This document shows, piece after piece, positions 33,030-44,087 of a stretch of DNA of 64,000 nucleotides. The number at the start of each line of letters is the position of its first letter. The stretch's first letter is position 1. Both the position numbers and the translations under genes were made by a program. The stretch is from Malachius bipustulatus. Its lineage: Eukaryota; Arthropoda; Insecta; Coleoptera; Melyridae. The notes below the pieces were generated by a model. It did not search any database. It saw only the letters and a list, made by a program, of their open reading frames with translations, and was not told where the DNA came from. Location of the stretch: positions 5,270,001 to 5,334,000 of the forward strand of contig OU342630.1 of the NCBI GenBank assembly GCA_910589415.1, written 5' to 3'.

Positions 33030-34493
33030 TAGTTACCAGATAGATTTTTGATATTTTTGGAATTCTTCTTATTATATTTATATTTACATCTTTGGGGGCT
33101 TTTTATTTTCAAACATTTAGTCACATATTGCAATCCTCAACTAGAACGCAATGTCGCTGAATCTAATAAGCTTTTCATAACAAGTTTGAGAAAAAGGTTA
33201 TCATGTAATTTTGCCAATTTAGAAAATACACAAATGTACTTTTTGAATATAAAATAAAAAACTTGAATCAATTATATGTATTAATTTATTTTTAATAAAT
33301 ATACATAGTTATTGTATACATTATTACGGTATTGGCAAAGTATATCTAATGGGTAGGTCGAAAGATGCAAGAAATCGGAATTCGTAGTAGTGTGTCAGAA
33401 ACCAGCCAAGATTCTGGATTTGAGAATGTTTTACACTAGATACTTTTCAGTTTTGGCTTCTGGCCCAAACTTATCCCCCATTATCAATATAACCGCCATT
33501 GCATCCTTAGAATCAGAATCATCTTCAGCTTTTAATAAGATTTCCACCCGAAAGAACCATGCATGTCCATTTGTTTCGTCCAGTCCTTCGAAATGAGTTT
33601 TTCACTATCTGATTATATTAATTTTGTCACATGTCAGCAGGTGTACTTACATTTTGAAAGCTCTTCAAGACATAACATTCCTTACTTTATCCTTAGAGGG
33701 AAGCTGCTAATTTACGTGCTTTTATAATGAAGTTTACAATACCCCCATGTCATCGAGTGGGTTGTATTGGAAATAGATTATTGCAAATCTTTAGGAAACA
33801 CAATATTTTCATAATTAGTGCCTGTTTTAGGCGGGCTGCCCAAAGGTGTAATTTCACATTTGACCTGTCTAATAATACTTGCTAATGCACGGTCTGACTA
33901 CTATCAGAGACCGCATTACCAGCAATTTAGCAGATATACATACTTAAATACTTACATCCCAAACATATTTTACCTTCAGAATGACTTAAATGTTTGCTCA
34001 AGTTAGGACTTTCTGTATCTTAATCATTGAAATGCTTTCCTAATGCGGATTTATCCATCTAAGGGCCGGTTGTTCGTACGTCAGTTAAAAATTTTGAGAT
34101 AATTACTGATTTTAAAATGCCCTGTATTATTTTTTTTTTTTTTTATTTTTTTTTTTTTTTAATAATATATTCCAGCACGTTTACACCCATTTACAGGAAC
34201 AAAAGTATGATATACATTTTACATTTACAGCAGAGAAGAGTACAGTAAGATCTAGTTAGGTATTATACTTTGCAACAATGCAGGCCAATATTACGCCAAA
34301 AGTATCAGCATTAATATCACACATAGCAGATATTGCATTTAAAAGCTCACACATACAACATTGATCGGTGACCTCACCAATGCATTTGTTCTACTGGATG
34401 AACAATAAAAAGCACAGCTAAATCGGGCACATGGACGAGGCACCAGAAAATTAACCCTGCTAAGTAAAAAGCTACTATTAATTAAATTACACT

Positions 34494-34773
34494 TGTTGAA
34501 CAACTAGGCCCATTTATTATTAATAAGATCCTCATAAGAAAATCAAATATCAAAATACATTTTACTACATGAGATGAGAACGTGTGTTACTGTTCGTTAA
34601 CCAACAATACAAAAATAATAATAATAATAAGTTACAAAGTCGTGAACTGGAATATGACCACAGACATCTCGCTACTCATAGACTATCAATAATATAACTT
34701 GCTAAGAGCAACTCTAGCTCTGATAATATTTACGGATGTCTGTCTCCAATATAAATTTACTCATATTCCAACA
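34494..34773 (-). repeat. Solo LTR, Copia-like
   Basis: On the minus strand a 280-bp segment begins TGTTGGAATATGAG and ends TTGTTCAACA. It thus has the TG...CA ends and the TGTTGGAATAT start of Copia-type LTRs, and includes ATTAATAATAAATGGGCC as a polyadenylation-like region. No primer-binding site follows. Flanking 5-mers (TACACT / CACCT) are only weakly alike, so the target duplication is uncertain. Confidence 0.6.
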
Positions 34774-34956
34774 CACCTCCTTAAATTTATATTACATTTA
34801 ACAATTCTCTGAACTTTTCAAATTTGTTCCTTCCTAATGACTTTGTTAGGATTGATTGATTAAAAACGGGAATAGTTTCCCTGGCCCTGGATTGCTCCTT
34901 CGGCCACACACTATTTTTATTTGTGTCGGAGTCGAAGTAATCGAAAAAAAAAAAAA

Positions 34957-37900
34957 AAATCAATCAAATCGAATCAAATCAAATCGGTATTTTATTTGTC
35001 TGAACAAATTGGACAATAATATCATATACTTTTTTTCCCTCTGTTGCTAGTAAAACCTGTATGCTGGTAGGAAATTCGACTTTCAAGTCAATGAGTTCGT
35101 CAAAAAATCTAACTATTTCGGGGATACCTGCACACCTAAAGAATAAGTGGTTGAGATCAGCCACTTCACCATCTGACTGACAATAAGGTGAATCTATTAG
35201 ACCTATCTTGTTTAAGTGAGCAGGAAAACATCCATGGTTGATTTTGAGACGGGTTATGATGAATGAGTATTGTTTTGATACGTCGAATCCAAATATATGG
35301 GGGACTTGCTTGGGCAGAGTTTTATGGATGGAATAATAAGGATGTGTGGAATTTGCTGCTATGTCTGACCATTCTCTCCTCCACTCATATTCTGCATATT
35401 CTGCCTGAAGACACGCATTAAATCCCCGTGAATACCGGGAACCTCTATGAGATCGTCAGAAGCCCGTGCTTCTTTGGCTACCTCATCCACTTTTTCGTTG
35501 CCAACAACACCACTATGACCCTTGACCCAAATAAATACGACCCCACAACCCATAGCCGACAACTGGTATAGTAACTGCCCTATCTCGCAAACACTGAAGC
35601 TGCTATCGCTATTAGAGGAGAGATGTTTTATACCCTTTAAAACGGATTGCGAGTCAGAAATAATGATTGCCTTTTTTACCTCAGTATTCAAAGACCAGGC
35701 TAGAGCTTCCCGAATAGCTTTTGCTTCCGCAGTGAAAATGCTGCAGACATCCGGAATCCGACACTTAAATGCAATTTTTTTCTCTGGTATCCAGAAGGCA
35801 CTGCCCACCCCTTGCCGATTCTTACTGCCATCTGTATATATTAAAAGCTTGGTGTTGAAGTTATTTATTATTGACCAAAGCAGCTGTCGATTATAGGAGG
35901 GAACCTCATTATAGTGTGGGAATATAACTCGAGGTCTTAATAAAATAAAGTTGTAGTCAAACAAAAAGCATGGTAGAGTTTCTAAGGCGGTTAAATGTTT
36001 GACAAACTTATTTGTGTGTAGAAAAGCGACTGACAACGGAGGTGAATTTTTCTTTCGCCAGTAAGAGTTAGTGAAGTCCTCTGTATTCAGTGAATTTACT
36101 CGAGTCACCATCGGGTAGTCATAGGTTCTTAATTTGGTCATGAATTTGTTGGCCAGATATTGTCGCCTCAGATGTAAAGGGGGTTCGTTGGCTTCTGCAA
36201 GGATTATCTTACATGGTGAAGATTTCATTGCCCCAATACAGAGTCGTACAGCCCTATATTGAATTCTGTCTACCTTTTTCAGATTTGTATTTGATGAAGA
36301 TCCGTAAAAAATGCAGCCGTAATCAATTATCGACCTAATGAACGACCTGTAGAATAAAAGTGCGATTGCTGGCGTAGCCCCCCAGGATATCCTAGAGACA
36401 CATCGAAGAATATTGAGACCTTTCTCGCATCTTTTTTTTAAATATTCTATGTGAGGTGTCCAAAGCAACTTAGGATCCAATATCAGTCCCAGATACTTAT
36501 ACTGTTTGACTATAGGTATTGACATATCTGCTAGATTAATATGTGTGTTCGGCGAGAAGCGATGTCTCGTGAAGCACATGAACGCAGATTTGTCTGGGGA
36601 CATAGTAAAGCCCATTTCCCATATCCATGTTTTTAGTGTTTGTAGCACTTCTTCGAAATCGCTCAGACATTGTCGATAATTCCCCCGGCTAACATAAATA
36701 CAGATATCGTCTGCATACTGGACTAATTTAACGTTATCATTGAATCTTCTATGTAAATCAGAAGTATAGACATTAAACAAAATAGGACTAAGGATCGACC
36801 CCTGAGGGAGACCGTTATATATTAACCTAGGGCCATATAACACACCGTATTGGTTTTTGATATAAATTTTACGACCATTAAATACTTCAATGATGTTGTA
36901 AGCCGCCCTTCTATCAACATTAACCCCTAATAATTTATTAAAGAGAACATCTAACTCTACGGAATCATATGCTCCCTTCAAATCAACGAAAAGACATAAA
37001 TGATATTCGTTTCTGGATAGAGACAATTGTATGTCAGTAATAAGTTCCGAAAGTGCATCACAAGTGCCCTGTCCCCTTCTATAACCATACTGTGATCGAG
37101 GAAGTAGACGTTGCGCTTCCAGATGATATTCTAGTCGCAATTTAATCATTCTCTCAAAAGTCTTGAGTACACAAGACATCAGAGAGATCGGACGATAAGA
37201 AGAAGGCAGTGCCGCATTTCTACCAGTTTTGTATATGAGCGTTATAATTACACTCTTTAATCCTTCAGTTGTGTCGCCTTTTAACCACCAACCATTAAAA
37301 ATGTCTAAAAGTAACGACTTAGCAGATTCCGGTAAGTTGTACAACATCTTATAAGTGAAGCCATCTAGTCCAGGAGAGGTGTTTTTTGACCTTTTCAGAG
37401 ACGCATTTAGCTCGGACATGTTGAAAGTCTCATTTAAATCAGTAGATTCCGTTTGCAAGTATTGACTATGATTCAAAAGAGGTTTTTTTGGAACATTTGC
37501 CGGGGCGTAACTATGTAAGGCTTCCGTTAAAATTTCATCAGGGATTGGGGGTTTCGGATTGCTTTTTTTCTTGTTTATAGATTTAATTGTGTTCCATATT
37601 ACCGATACCGAGGTATTATTATTTAACTTATTTATAAAGTTTTTCCAGCTATTTCGCTGTTTTTGTTTGAATAATCGTTTTGTAGCAGCCTCAATGTTTC
37701 TATAGGAAATGAAATTCACCCAATTAGATGTGTTTTTGTAGACTTTCAATGCGTCTTTGCGTTTTTTAACCATGTTCATGCAGTCATCGTCCCACTAGAT
37801 TGCTCGGGTCGATCTCGGGATGAAAGGCTTATTTACTGTCATGGTTTCGTTGGCAGCGGTATTTAGGATTTCGACCAATTTATTGAATTTTTCTAGAGTT

Positions 37901-38600
37901 GTCATGGGAGCAGTATCACAATTGTCTAAGGCAGCACTTATACTGTTCTCAAATGGACTCCAGTCTCCACGGGAATCATTCCATTTACAAGCAGGGAAAA
38001 TTTTTTTTGTCCTACTTGCCAGATTCGAGTTTAGAAGTAAGGGAAAATGGTCTGATCCATAAAGGTAAGGAATTACTCTCCAGTTAAATCTACCAATCAA
38101 ACATGCTGATGTTATAGTTAAATCGACTGCTGATGGATTTTGACCGGGGCTTGTTATACGTGTGGGAGAGCCATCATTAATAACAAATAGATCGTTGTTG
38201 TCTAGCGATTCTACCAAGCGACAACACTGAACGGAGCTGGCTGAACAGCCCCATAAAACGTTATGACAGTTAAAATCCCCGCAAAAAATTGTTTTACGAG
38301 AGAACTGCTCAAAAATCCTATCCCAATCTGTAGTGTTGACGGTCACATTTGGGGGTTTGTAGATTGAGACTATATACACTTAAATCCTCGTTGTTGATGC
38401 TGACTGCACAAACTTCAATACCCTGATTGAAATTATTGTTTATAATAATTTCCCTAAAACTGATCCCGGCTGCGACAAGAATAGCTACTCCGCCGTAGCC
38501 ATCCTGTCTGCATTTTTTTACCATATTATAACGAACACCGCTCTGGAAAAATTCTAGTAATTGCTTCTTCAACCTTTAACATTCTAGTCCACAATTTGCT
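34957..38600 (-). mobile_element. RNase-H-bearing non-LTR retrotransposon (element B), 5'-truncated
   Basis: Minus-strand element with ORF2 (endonuclease, RT, RNase H, C-terminal zinc-finger-like tail) and a 3' end of GATTT/GATTC repeats (34963-34985 read as AATCAAATCGAATCAAATC on the plus strand). Its 5' part, including the first endonuclease motifs and any ORF1, is absent. It lies between the halves of element A. I-superfamily is inferred from the RNase H. Confidence 0.8.
34979..38572 (-). pseudogene. ORF2 of element B: endonuclease, reverse transcriptase, RNase H
   Basis: From 38572 downward: endonuclease (DGYGGVAILV; after a frameshift near 38380, SIYKPPNV, FCGDFNCHNVLWG, LYGSDHFPLL); an in-frame amber at 37795-37797 just before WDDDC; RT (SYRPISLMSCVLKTFERMI; LFVDLKGAYDSV; GLPQGSILSPILFNVY; QYADDICIYV, the catalytic YADD); RNase H (LIYTDGSKNRQGVG, IFTAEAKAIREAL, IISDSQSVLKGI, WVKGHSGVVGNEKVD). 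A frameshift near 35400 precedes the tail (ADLNHLFFRC). The 806-codon RT/RNase-H frame at 37779-35359 is uninterrupted, so the copy is fairly young. It copies the element RNA at a nicked target. It is inactive because of the 5' loss, one stop and two frameshifts. Confidence 0.9.
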
Positions 38601-38893
38601 TGTTTGTTTACATTCTTTTTTTTTTATACTGAGTTAGTCAATGACATGTTCGCGACAGTTCCAGTCACATGTCATGTGACACATCGACAGACAGACGTTA
38701 GTTCTATGGATTTCTGGAGTGGGATCGCCGAACAATCTGACATTTCCAGAATCCATGAATCGACGGTTGGTGCGCCGGTGCGACGTTCGAGAATGTACCT
38801 GCTAGAACGGAGTAGAACGTACCTACTGTTGCGTCGGGGGACTATAAAAGGACCACCGCGCGGCTGCGTGTTTTAGATTAGTTACACTTAAAA
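38601..38893. other. GC-richer spacer between elements A and B, possible solo LTR
   Basis: Contains a TATA-like TATAAAAGG at about 38843 and ends with a direct repeat ACACTTAAAATTACTT (two copies near 38884-38915). It could be a solo LTR or 5' sequence of element B. No mate is present in the window. Confidence 0.3.
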
Positions 38894-39142
38894 TTACTTA
38901 CACTTAAAATTACTTTTTATAGCTAGCAGAACACCACCTCCCCTTGACAAATTAACAGCAGCAAAGTTCCTATCCTTCCTGAATACGCAAAAGTGGCGCG
39001 GAAATAGTTCACTATCACAAATTCCCAGGCAGAGCCATGTCTCACTCAATGCTATCACATCAAAGTCACAAGCAGATACACTATTGAAAACCACATCCAC
39101 CTTGGATCTTAATCCACGAACATTTTGGTAGAGGACATGCAC
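38894..39142 (-). pseudogene. Endonuclease N-terminal fragment of element A
   Basis: The frame starts 27 bases after the ORF1 stop and reads LYQNVRGLRSK, FDVIALSETWL and RGGGVLLAI, the first motifs of an APE-like LINE endonuclease. It ends after the third motif. Element B also has that third motif (GYGGVAILVA), so the two pieces overlap in the domain and cannot be halves of one ORF. Confidence 0.75.
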
Positions 39143-39168
39143 CGATGAACTGTAAACGGGTGTGGAAT

Positions 39169-39948
39169 CTAGTTTAAACTTACTATTTTAGGTGTACCAT
39201 TCGTATATCTGATCCTGAGACCAGTCTCCCCCTTGGCAGTCCTTTCCTCCATTTCCAACCTCAAACGCTTATATGTTTCCAGCTGCTTTGGTGTTTTATC
39301 AGTGGAGACAATCACAGACCTATATTGATCATAATCCTTGAATCTTGAAAGATTGCGCATGATATCACCAACAAGTGCCTCGTCACGAAGCACTATTTTT
39401 ACAGGTCGAGGTCGCAAACATTCACTTCTGTATCGTCCAAGTCTCAAAATCGAAGCATCACTCGCAGCAGTCGCAGGATTCAGGACCTTCAAAACTCCAA
39501 GTACATCAGACCGCTCCTTACTGTCCCTCTGTCCAGCACCCAGATCGCCGGGCTGCTCTGGCAGATTGAAGACAATGATATTTCTAGCTCGTTTACGTCG
39601 CTCGAACATCTCCTGGGCTACATCTTCCACAAGGCTGGAACCCATATCCAATACAGAAAACTTCAATTCCTCGATACGAGAGTCGAAATCAGCCTTGATT
39701 GCATTCAAGGAGTTTGCATACTCCTGCTGCATTTTCTGGACAAGGATTTTCAAGTCCTTATAAGATGACATGTTACTATTGCATGAGTTACAAACAACCT
39801 TTACAGCCTTGGACTTTGAGCGAGTCATTTTTACCTCGCTTTCAGACATGCCGACACACGCATGATGCAAAAGGCCCTGGCATCCGTCACATTGGATGGT
39901 GCATGGCTTGCCAGTAAGACCACAGTTTAAACACGGATTCATTTTCAA
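39169..39948 (-). CDS. ORF1 protein of element A, PHD-type zinc finger and coiled coil
   Basis: An intact 259-codon frame. Residues 5-56 hold an ordered Cys/His set (CLNCG, CDGCQGLLHHACVGM, CNSC) typical of a PHD finger. Residues about 60-115 are a coiled coil (KILVQKMQQEYANSLNAIKA). Residues about 115-250 resemble the RNA-binding C-terminal half of LINE ORF1 proteins (RARNIIVFNLPEQPGD; KDYDQYRSVIVSTDKTPKQL). ORF1 coats the element RNA. PHD fingers occur in ORF1 of several CR1/Jockey-group LINEs. It is followed at once by the ORF2 start. The frame shows no break, although the element lacks RT. A host gene is unlikely given the context. Confidence 0.8.
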   Translation of the reverse strand: MKMNPCLNCGLTGKPCTIQCDGCQGLLHHACVGMSESEVKMTRSKSKAVKVVCNSCNSNMSSYKDLKILVQKMQQEYANSLNAIKADFDSRIEELKFSVLDMGSSLVEDVAQEMFERRKRARNIIVFNLPEQPGDLGAGQRDSKERSDVLGVLKVLNPATAASDASILRLGRYRSECLRPRPVKIVLRDEALVGDIMRNLSRFKDYDQYRSVIVSTDKTPKQLETYKRLRLEMEERTAKGETGLRIRYTNGTPKIVSLN

Positions 39949-41141
39949 AAATAACGATAATTATGCTACAATAAATAAACAATTGAAAACCACAGTCCTT
40001 CGCCTCCCAGTATCAGAAGTCAAGCATCAGAAAAAGTGCAATCCACGATAAGATACGACAGGCAGGAAAATCACCAAGTTAAAATAATCGAATAAATTAA
40101 TAACAACTTTACCATAGATTTTCTTCAACTATAACTGCTACAAGATAATATCCAGATATAGACAAACCACCAGAACATAGATGACATCAAGTGCTTCGCA
40201 ATGATGCAAGTCACACTATTTCCTTCACTATAGAAACACTACAAATGCGAGCAAATGCAGACAGTTTACAAATGCGTGTACTCACTCTTCTCTCGTATGT
40301 ATAATTATCAAACCATTGGTCTGATATTTCTGAAAATGAATTCTGCTTGCTTTAAGAAGAGTTAATTACTGATTAAAAATACAAGATCATTAATTATATT
40401 CGCCGTATTTTCAAAATTTGCAATTTAAAATCAGTAATTATCTAAAAAATTTTAACTGACGTACGAACAACCGGCCCTTAATATATTATTTTCGTCATTT
40501 TGCTCTTTCGAAATTTAAAATGTCAAAAATTTAATAATTTTATTTGTCAGTTTGAGAAAAATTGATCAGAGTAAAAAATTATCCCAGATATCCCCTGCTA
40601 CTAAAACTTCAATTAGACAACAAGGCTGTTAATCAGCTCAGAAAATTTGAGTGATTTGACAAATGTCAGTGTTTACTTAACCTTTAATATATCGATCAGC
40701 TGATATTGTCAATCGAGATCTAGGGGGATTTTTAATTTTTGTAAACCTAAAAACAAAAGTTCATGGCCTCCTAGTGCGTTTTTAATATGTGAACGGTGTA
40801 TAGGTAATACGTTAATTTTCAGCTACAATTTTTTTTTTCGACTTTGAGCGATCTGACGGTTTTTTGCATAGGTTTTAAGTTGAATCCTTGCGGATGACAC
40901 CTCATGATGGCTCCGCAAACCACCTCACTAACTTCCAACCGCAGTACCCGCTAACGCACTCTACACCTCCTTTTGGGTCATTCGTTGACTGGACTAGTGC
41001 CCATCAAAAATAAAAAAATTTGCAATTTCTTAAATATTGAATAACTCGAAAACTATCACATACGAAAAAATTACAAGATAAGTACCTGTTGTGAGATATC
41101 ACTGAAGCTTTCATTTTTCTAATAAGGTTTTTTTATACATA

Positions 41142-41748
41142 TACAGGCTAATCCCATACAGGCTGTTGTAGATGATGTTCAAAAAGACTGTATTTTAAGA
41201 CTATAATTTGAAACAAAAATTGTTCGCTGGGCTTCGTTACCGAGATATAGGGTGTTCTTTTTCTAAAATTTAAATCAAAATGGCAGTCAACTTTAAACAA
41301 CCTCCACTGACAAAGCGCATGATATTTGACATAACTAGAATTACTATAGCGTTTGCTTTCATTTGTTTTATTATCGGGAGCGGAATTATAAGCATTCAAA
41401 GTTTACCTATTCCCGAGTTCAACAAAATTTTCCAATGTTGCAGTTGTTAGAATTCGAGAACAATGCATCTCAAATAGATTTTAAATAACATTATCGAATA
41501 TTTATTGGCGCAACGGTTGTTGTTTTAGGCTTTGTTGTACTTGCCATTTCATATGTTTCCATGGTAACATCTATCTGGGTATTATTGTAGACCTACACAA
41601 TATATTTCTGCCTGAATAAGGGTTTCCAGTGCAGTGTTGTGACTTTTTTTCCACAAACGTGGTCATATCTTCTTAAGGAAGCCATACTGGAGAAAAAAGT
41701 AAACGAACTTAAAATCTGTCCGTGTCCGCCATTTCGGGACCATTGTAT
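41142..41748. mobile_element. Foldback element family 2, copy 2
   Basis: Diverged, inverted copy of 15554-16194. Its right part reads CGTGTCCGCCATTTCGGGAC and its interior ATCTCGGTAACGAAG is found as the complement (CTTCGTTACCGAGAT). The left end TACAGGCTAATCCC is degenerate. No ORF. Confidence 0.7.
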
Positions 41749-42384
41749 ACTTATCCAACCGATAATCAGTTATTAGCAGAAAAGAGACTTTTTTCACCAA
41801 AGAGGTGTTTTTTTTGGAGGAGGGACGCTCTGCACCCCCAGAACTGATTTTTGTGAATTTATGTTCTATAGCCTCCACACTAATACTTATTGAAGACCAA
41901 TCTTAAATAAGATTTTTTATAAACCAGTGGTACATTTACTTTACCGACTGGACTAGAATGAAAACAAATGAATTCGATCCTAATGTTATGACATGTAATT
42001 CTTTACCAGAGGCAGACTATACAGGGTCATCAAAGTTAAGTCGGCACTTTTGCTAATTTCGCTATTTTTGGATCTACAAAATTGGAGAAAAACAATTGAA
42101 CATTCGAGTTGTCAAAAAGTTGTATTTTTTTAAATGAGATACCCGATATACAATATTCACAATCGATAGACAGTTGAATTCGGAACAAAAAATGTCCCAA
42201 AGTCTTCTATCCTTATGTCAAAAATGACAAAGATATGAATGATTTTTTTAAACTCGTCAAGGTAGCTGTGTTAGTGGCAACTTTGCCTCACCATAAAATA
42301 AAAAGAGACAAAAATGTACATGAGATGAAAAATATCGTTTATTTAAAATTATTTTATAACTTTGAAGAAAACAACATTCAAATA

Positions 42385-43291
42385 CGATGCTCAAAAACAT
42401 CACCCTCTTGGTCCAAGCATTTTGTAGACCGCTTGTAAAGGCTTCGAGTGGCTCTGGCAATCATTCTATCATCAATATTTTCGATAGTATGAATGATGCT
42501 TTGCTGAAGAGCATTAAAATTATCATACCGCCTGTTGTACACGACACTCTTTACATATCCTTAAAAGAAAGTACTTACATAGGAGTTAGGTCTGGTGATC
42601 GAGGAGGCATACGGTCAGGGCCGTTAGTAGATAAATATCTGCCACCAAAGAAGTCTTGTAATACGATATCAATCTGGAGAACATTATGGGCAGGAGTTCC
42701 ATCTTGTTGAAAATAGATTTGTTGCCTATCCATTAAATTTAACTCATCAAGGAAGTCTCGAAGTATGATGGTTAACATTTAGACATACCGCTCAACTATT
42801 AATTGCACCCTGATAAAATACATGCCCTTCAATTCTTGACCCGACCAAACCACACCACACCACACGGTAACACTAAAGCGTCTCTGCGGGTTACGAGGAC
42901 CGAGGAGCCTTGGATTTTCTTGACTCCAATAATGGTTGTTCTTCCTATTGAATATGCCCCTATTAGAGAAATTTGATCAGTTACTCCAAAGAATCAAGCT
43001 CCAAAAGTGGTTATAATTATATTCTAATGTTATTAATGAATCACTGACGGAACTGGATGTGTTTTTCTTGATCTCCTGGTACCAGCGTCTGCACAGGTCT
43101 ATACCTGTAAGGCACAAACGTATGTTTTTCAGAATACTATGAATAGTTCCAAAGGATAGTGCAATTTGTTGCATTAAATCGTTAATTGAGTTATTATGAT
43201 GAGCTTCAAAGAAAGCTAGTACATCAATTTCAGTTGCTTCACTTATTATGAATTGTTTCTTGGTGCTAGGTTTTTTTGAAAACATTTTCAT
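42385..43291 (-). pseudogene. Mariner-like transposase (maT/DD37D-type), broken
   Basis: Minus strand: an N-terminal helix-turn-helix (EIDVLAFFEAHHNNSINDLM, SFGTIHSILKNI), then NNHYWSQENPRLLGPRNPQR, VWCGVVWSGQELKG, FQQDGTPAHN (second catalytic Asp) and PPRSPDLTP (third Asp about 36 residues on), and a C-terminal DQEGDVFEHRI ending near 42385. This order is that of insect mariner/maT transposases, which cut and paste at TA. The first catalytic block is lost and there are stops (for example before 42778) and a frameshift near 42570. Confidence 0.8.
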
Positions 43292-43520
43292 TTACTCTAC
43301 ACTTACGATACAAAAGCAAAACGTACCTTTAATCTGGCAAGTTACGCGTAGGGAACAAAACACTATAACCTTCATGAGCTCGGTGGTTATTTTTTTGACA
43401 AACGATATAACATTCCATCATATAACATTTTTCTGATTGCATGAAAGGCGCTCTTCCCCTTCAAAAACATAACTGTAAAAAACGATAACTGTAAACCGTT
43501 TTCAATTTGAGAAAAACTTC

Positions 43521-43757
43521 TTTTTTTTTAAAGGGGGAGCATCGGTCTTCACTATGATGCAGTTAAGACAAAGTCGCTTCACACCGGTAATATGGGTTTG
43601 GAGCCTCTTGCTCATACACTCAGCCTCCAGTATGCCAAATAAATAGTAGAACGGACAATACAGACACCCAGAGCTTCACCGAGAATCGAACTCAGTCCGA
43701 CGGATCCATCGATCAAGCAGTTCTCACTACTTAACCGCGAGGCCACGCCAGGCTCCA
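43521..43757 (-). repeat. tRNA-derived SINE, uninterrupted copy
   Basis: Read on the minus strand: a tRNA-like head with GTGGCCTCGCGGTTAAG (A-box region) and GAGTTCGATTCTC (B box), a tRNA-unrelated body (GGCATACTGGAGGCTGAGTG ... GAAGACCGATGCTCCCCC) and an A-tail. The target duplication GAGAAAAACTTC / GAGAAAAAATTC (43509-43520 and 43758-43769) differs by one base. It is the same family as 18368-20072 and serves as its empty-site reference. Confidence 0.9.
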
Positions 43758-44087
43758 GAGAAAAAATTCAATTTGACATTCTAATAATTCTAACGACATT
43801 TATAAGACAAACGAATGTTGTTTACGTTGAAATATGTTGAAATAACAGGTACCTTGACGAATTTTAAAAATCATTATTAATTTTGTCATTTTTGACATAA
43901 GGATAGAAGGCTATGGCACACTTTTTATTCAGAATTTAACTGTCTATCGATTGTTATTATTGTATACCGCGTGTTTCATTAAAAAAATAGAACTTTTTGA
44001 CATAACTCGAAAACGCTATGTTCAGTAATTGTACAGTAAAAATAACGAAGTTAGCAATGGGGGCGACTTAAATTTGATGACCCTGTA

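Larger units (their letters stand above)
34131..40010 (-). mobile_element. PHD-finger non-LTR retrotransposon (element A) with nested insertions
   Basis: Minus-strand element whose poly(A) tail is the T-run at 34131-34161, whose 3' UTR lies upstream of it (about 34162-34493 and 34774-34956) and whose ORF1 and ORF2 start lie at 39948-38894. It is interrupted by a solo LTR and by a second LINE. RT is missing. The PHD-type ORF1 and RGGGVLLAI endonuclease motif point to the CR1/L2/Jockey group; the exact clade is not settled. The 5' limit is approximate. Confidence 0.65.
34062..40478. mobile_element. Palindromic TIR element (AGGGCCGGTTGTTCGTACGT ends) split by a LINE
   Basis: AGGGCCGGTTGTTCGTACGT at 34062 is matched by the inverted ACGTACGAACAACCGGCCCT ending at 40478, with TA on both sides (34060-34061 and 40479-40480). 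The homology of the arms continues inward (AATTACTGATTTTAAA against TTTAAAATCAGTAATT). Its own sequence is only about 34062-34130 and 40270-40478. Everything between is later insertions. Aligned to copies 1 and 3 of the host transposon, the empty site is visible. Confidence 0.85.
31401..40800 (-). mobile_element. TIR transposon 'CACCGTTCAC', outer copy, split by nested insertions
   Basis: The left TIR TACACCGTTCAC (31401) and right GTGAACGGTGTA (40800) are bounded by TA. The copy's own sequence is 31401-31550, 33030-34061 and 40479-40800. It can be laid against copy 1 (18484-19947) almost base for base, in reverse orientation. A second copy of the same family sits at 31551-33029 and a palindromic element at 34062-40478. 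No intact gene of its own. Confidence 0.85.
30949..40985. mobile_element. Foldback whose two arms are separated by a 9.4-kb stack of insertions
   Basis: The left arm 30949-31172 matches, inverted, the segment 40803-40985 (for example GTGAGGTGGTTGACGG against CCGCAAACCACCTCAC; ACGTATTATCTATTTGAAGG against its complement split at 31398/40803). The arms are about 85 percent alike by eye. A small palindrome at 31166-31380 and the TIR transposon 31401-40800 lie between them. The outer limits are approximate. Confidence 0.6.
42020..44087. mobile_element. Foldback-ended mariner-like transposon (TACAGGGTCATCAAAG ends)
   Basis: The ends TACAGGGTCATCAAAGTTAA and ATTTGATGACCCTGTA are inverted, with arms of about 220 bp. 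Between the arms lie a mariner-like transposase remnant on the minus strand and a SINE inserted later (43521-43757). This is the only TACAGGGT-type element in the window with a transposase, so it may represent the autonomous form of the group. Confidence 0.75.

Noticed and set aside
34131..34161. Poly(T) as a transcription terminator
   Set aside because: It is the poly(A) tail of a minus-strand LINE, with the element's 3' UTR next to it.
39169..39948. Host PHD-finger gene
   Set aside because: The intact frame with a PHD finger looks like a chromatin protein, but the coiled coil, the LINE ORF1-type C-terminus and the endonuclease start 27 bp downstream show that it is a retrotransposon ORF1.
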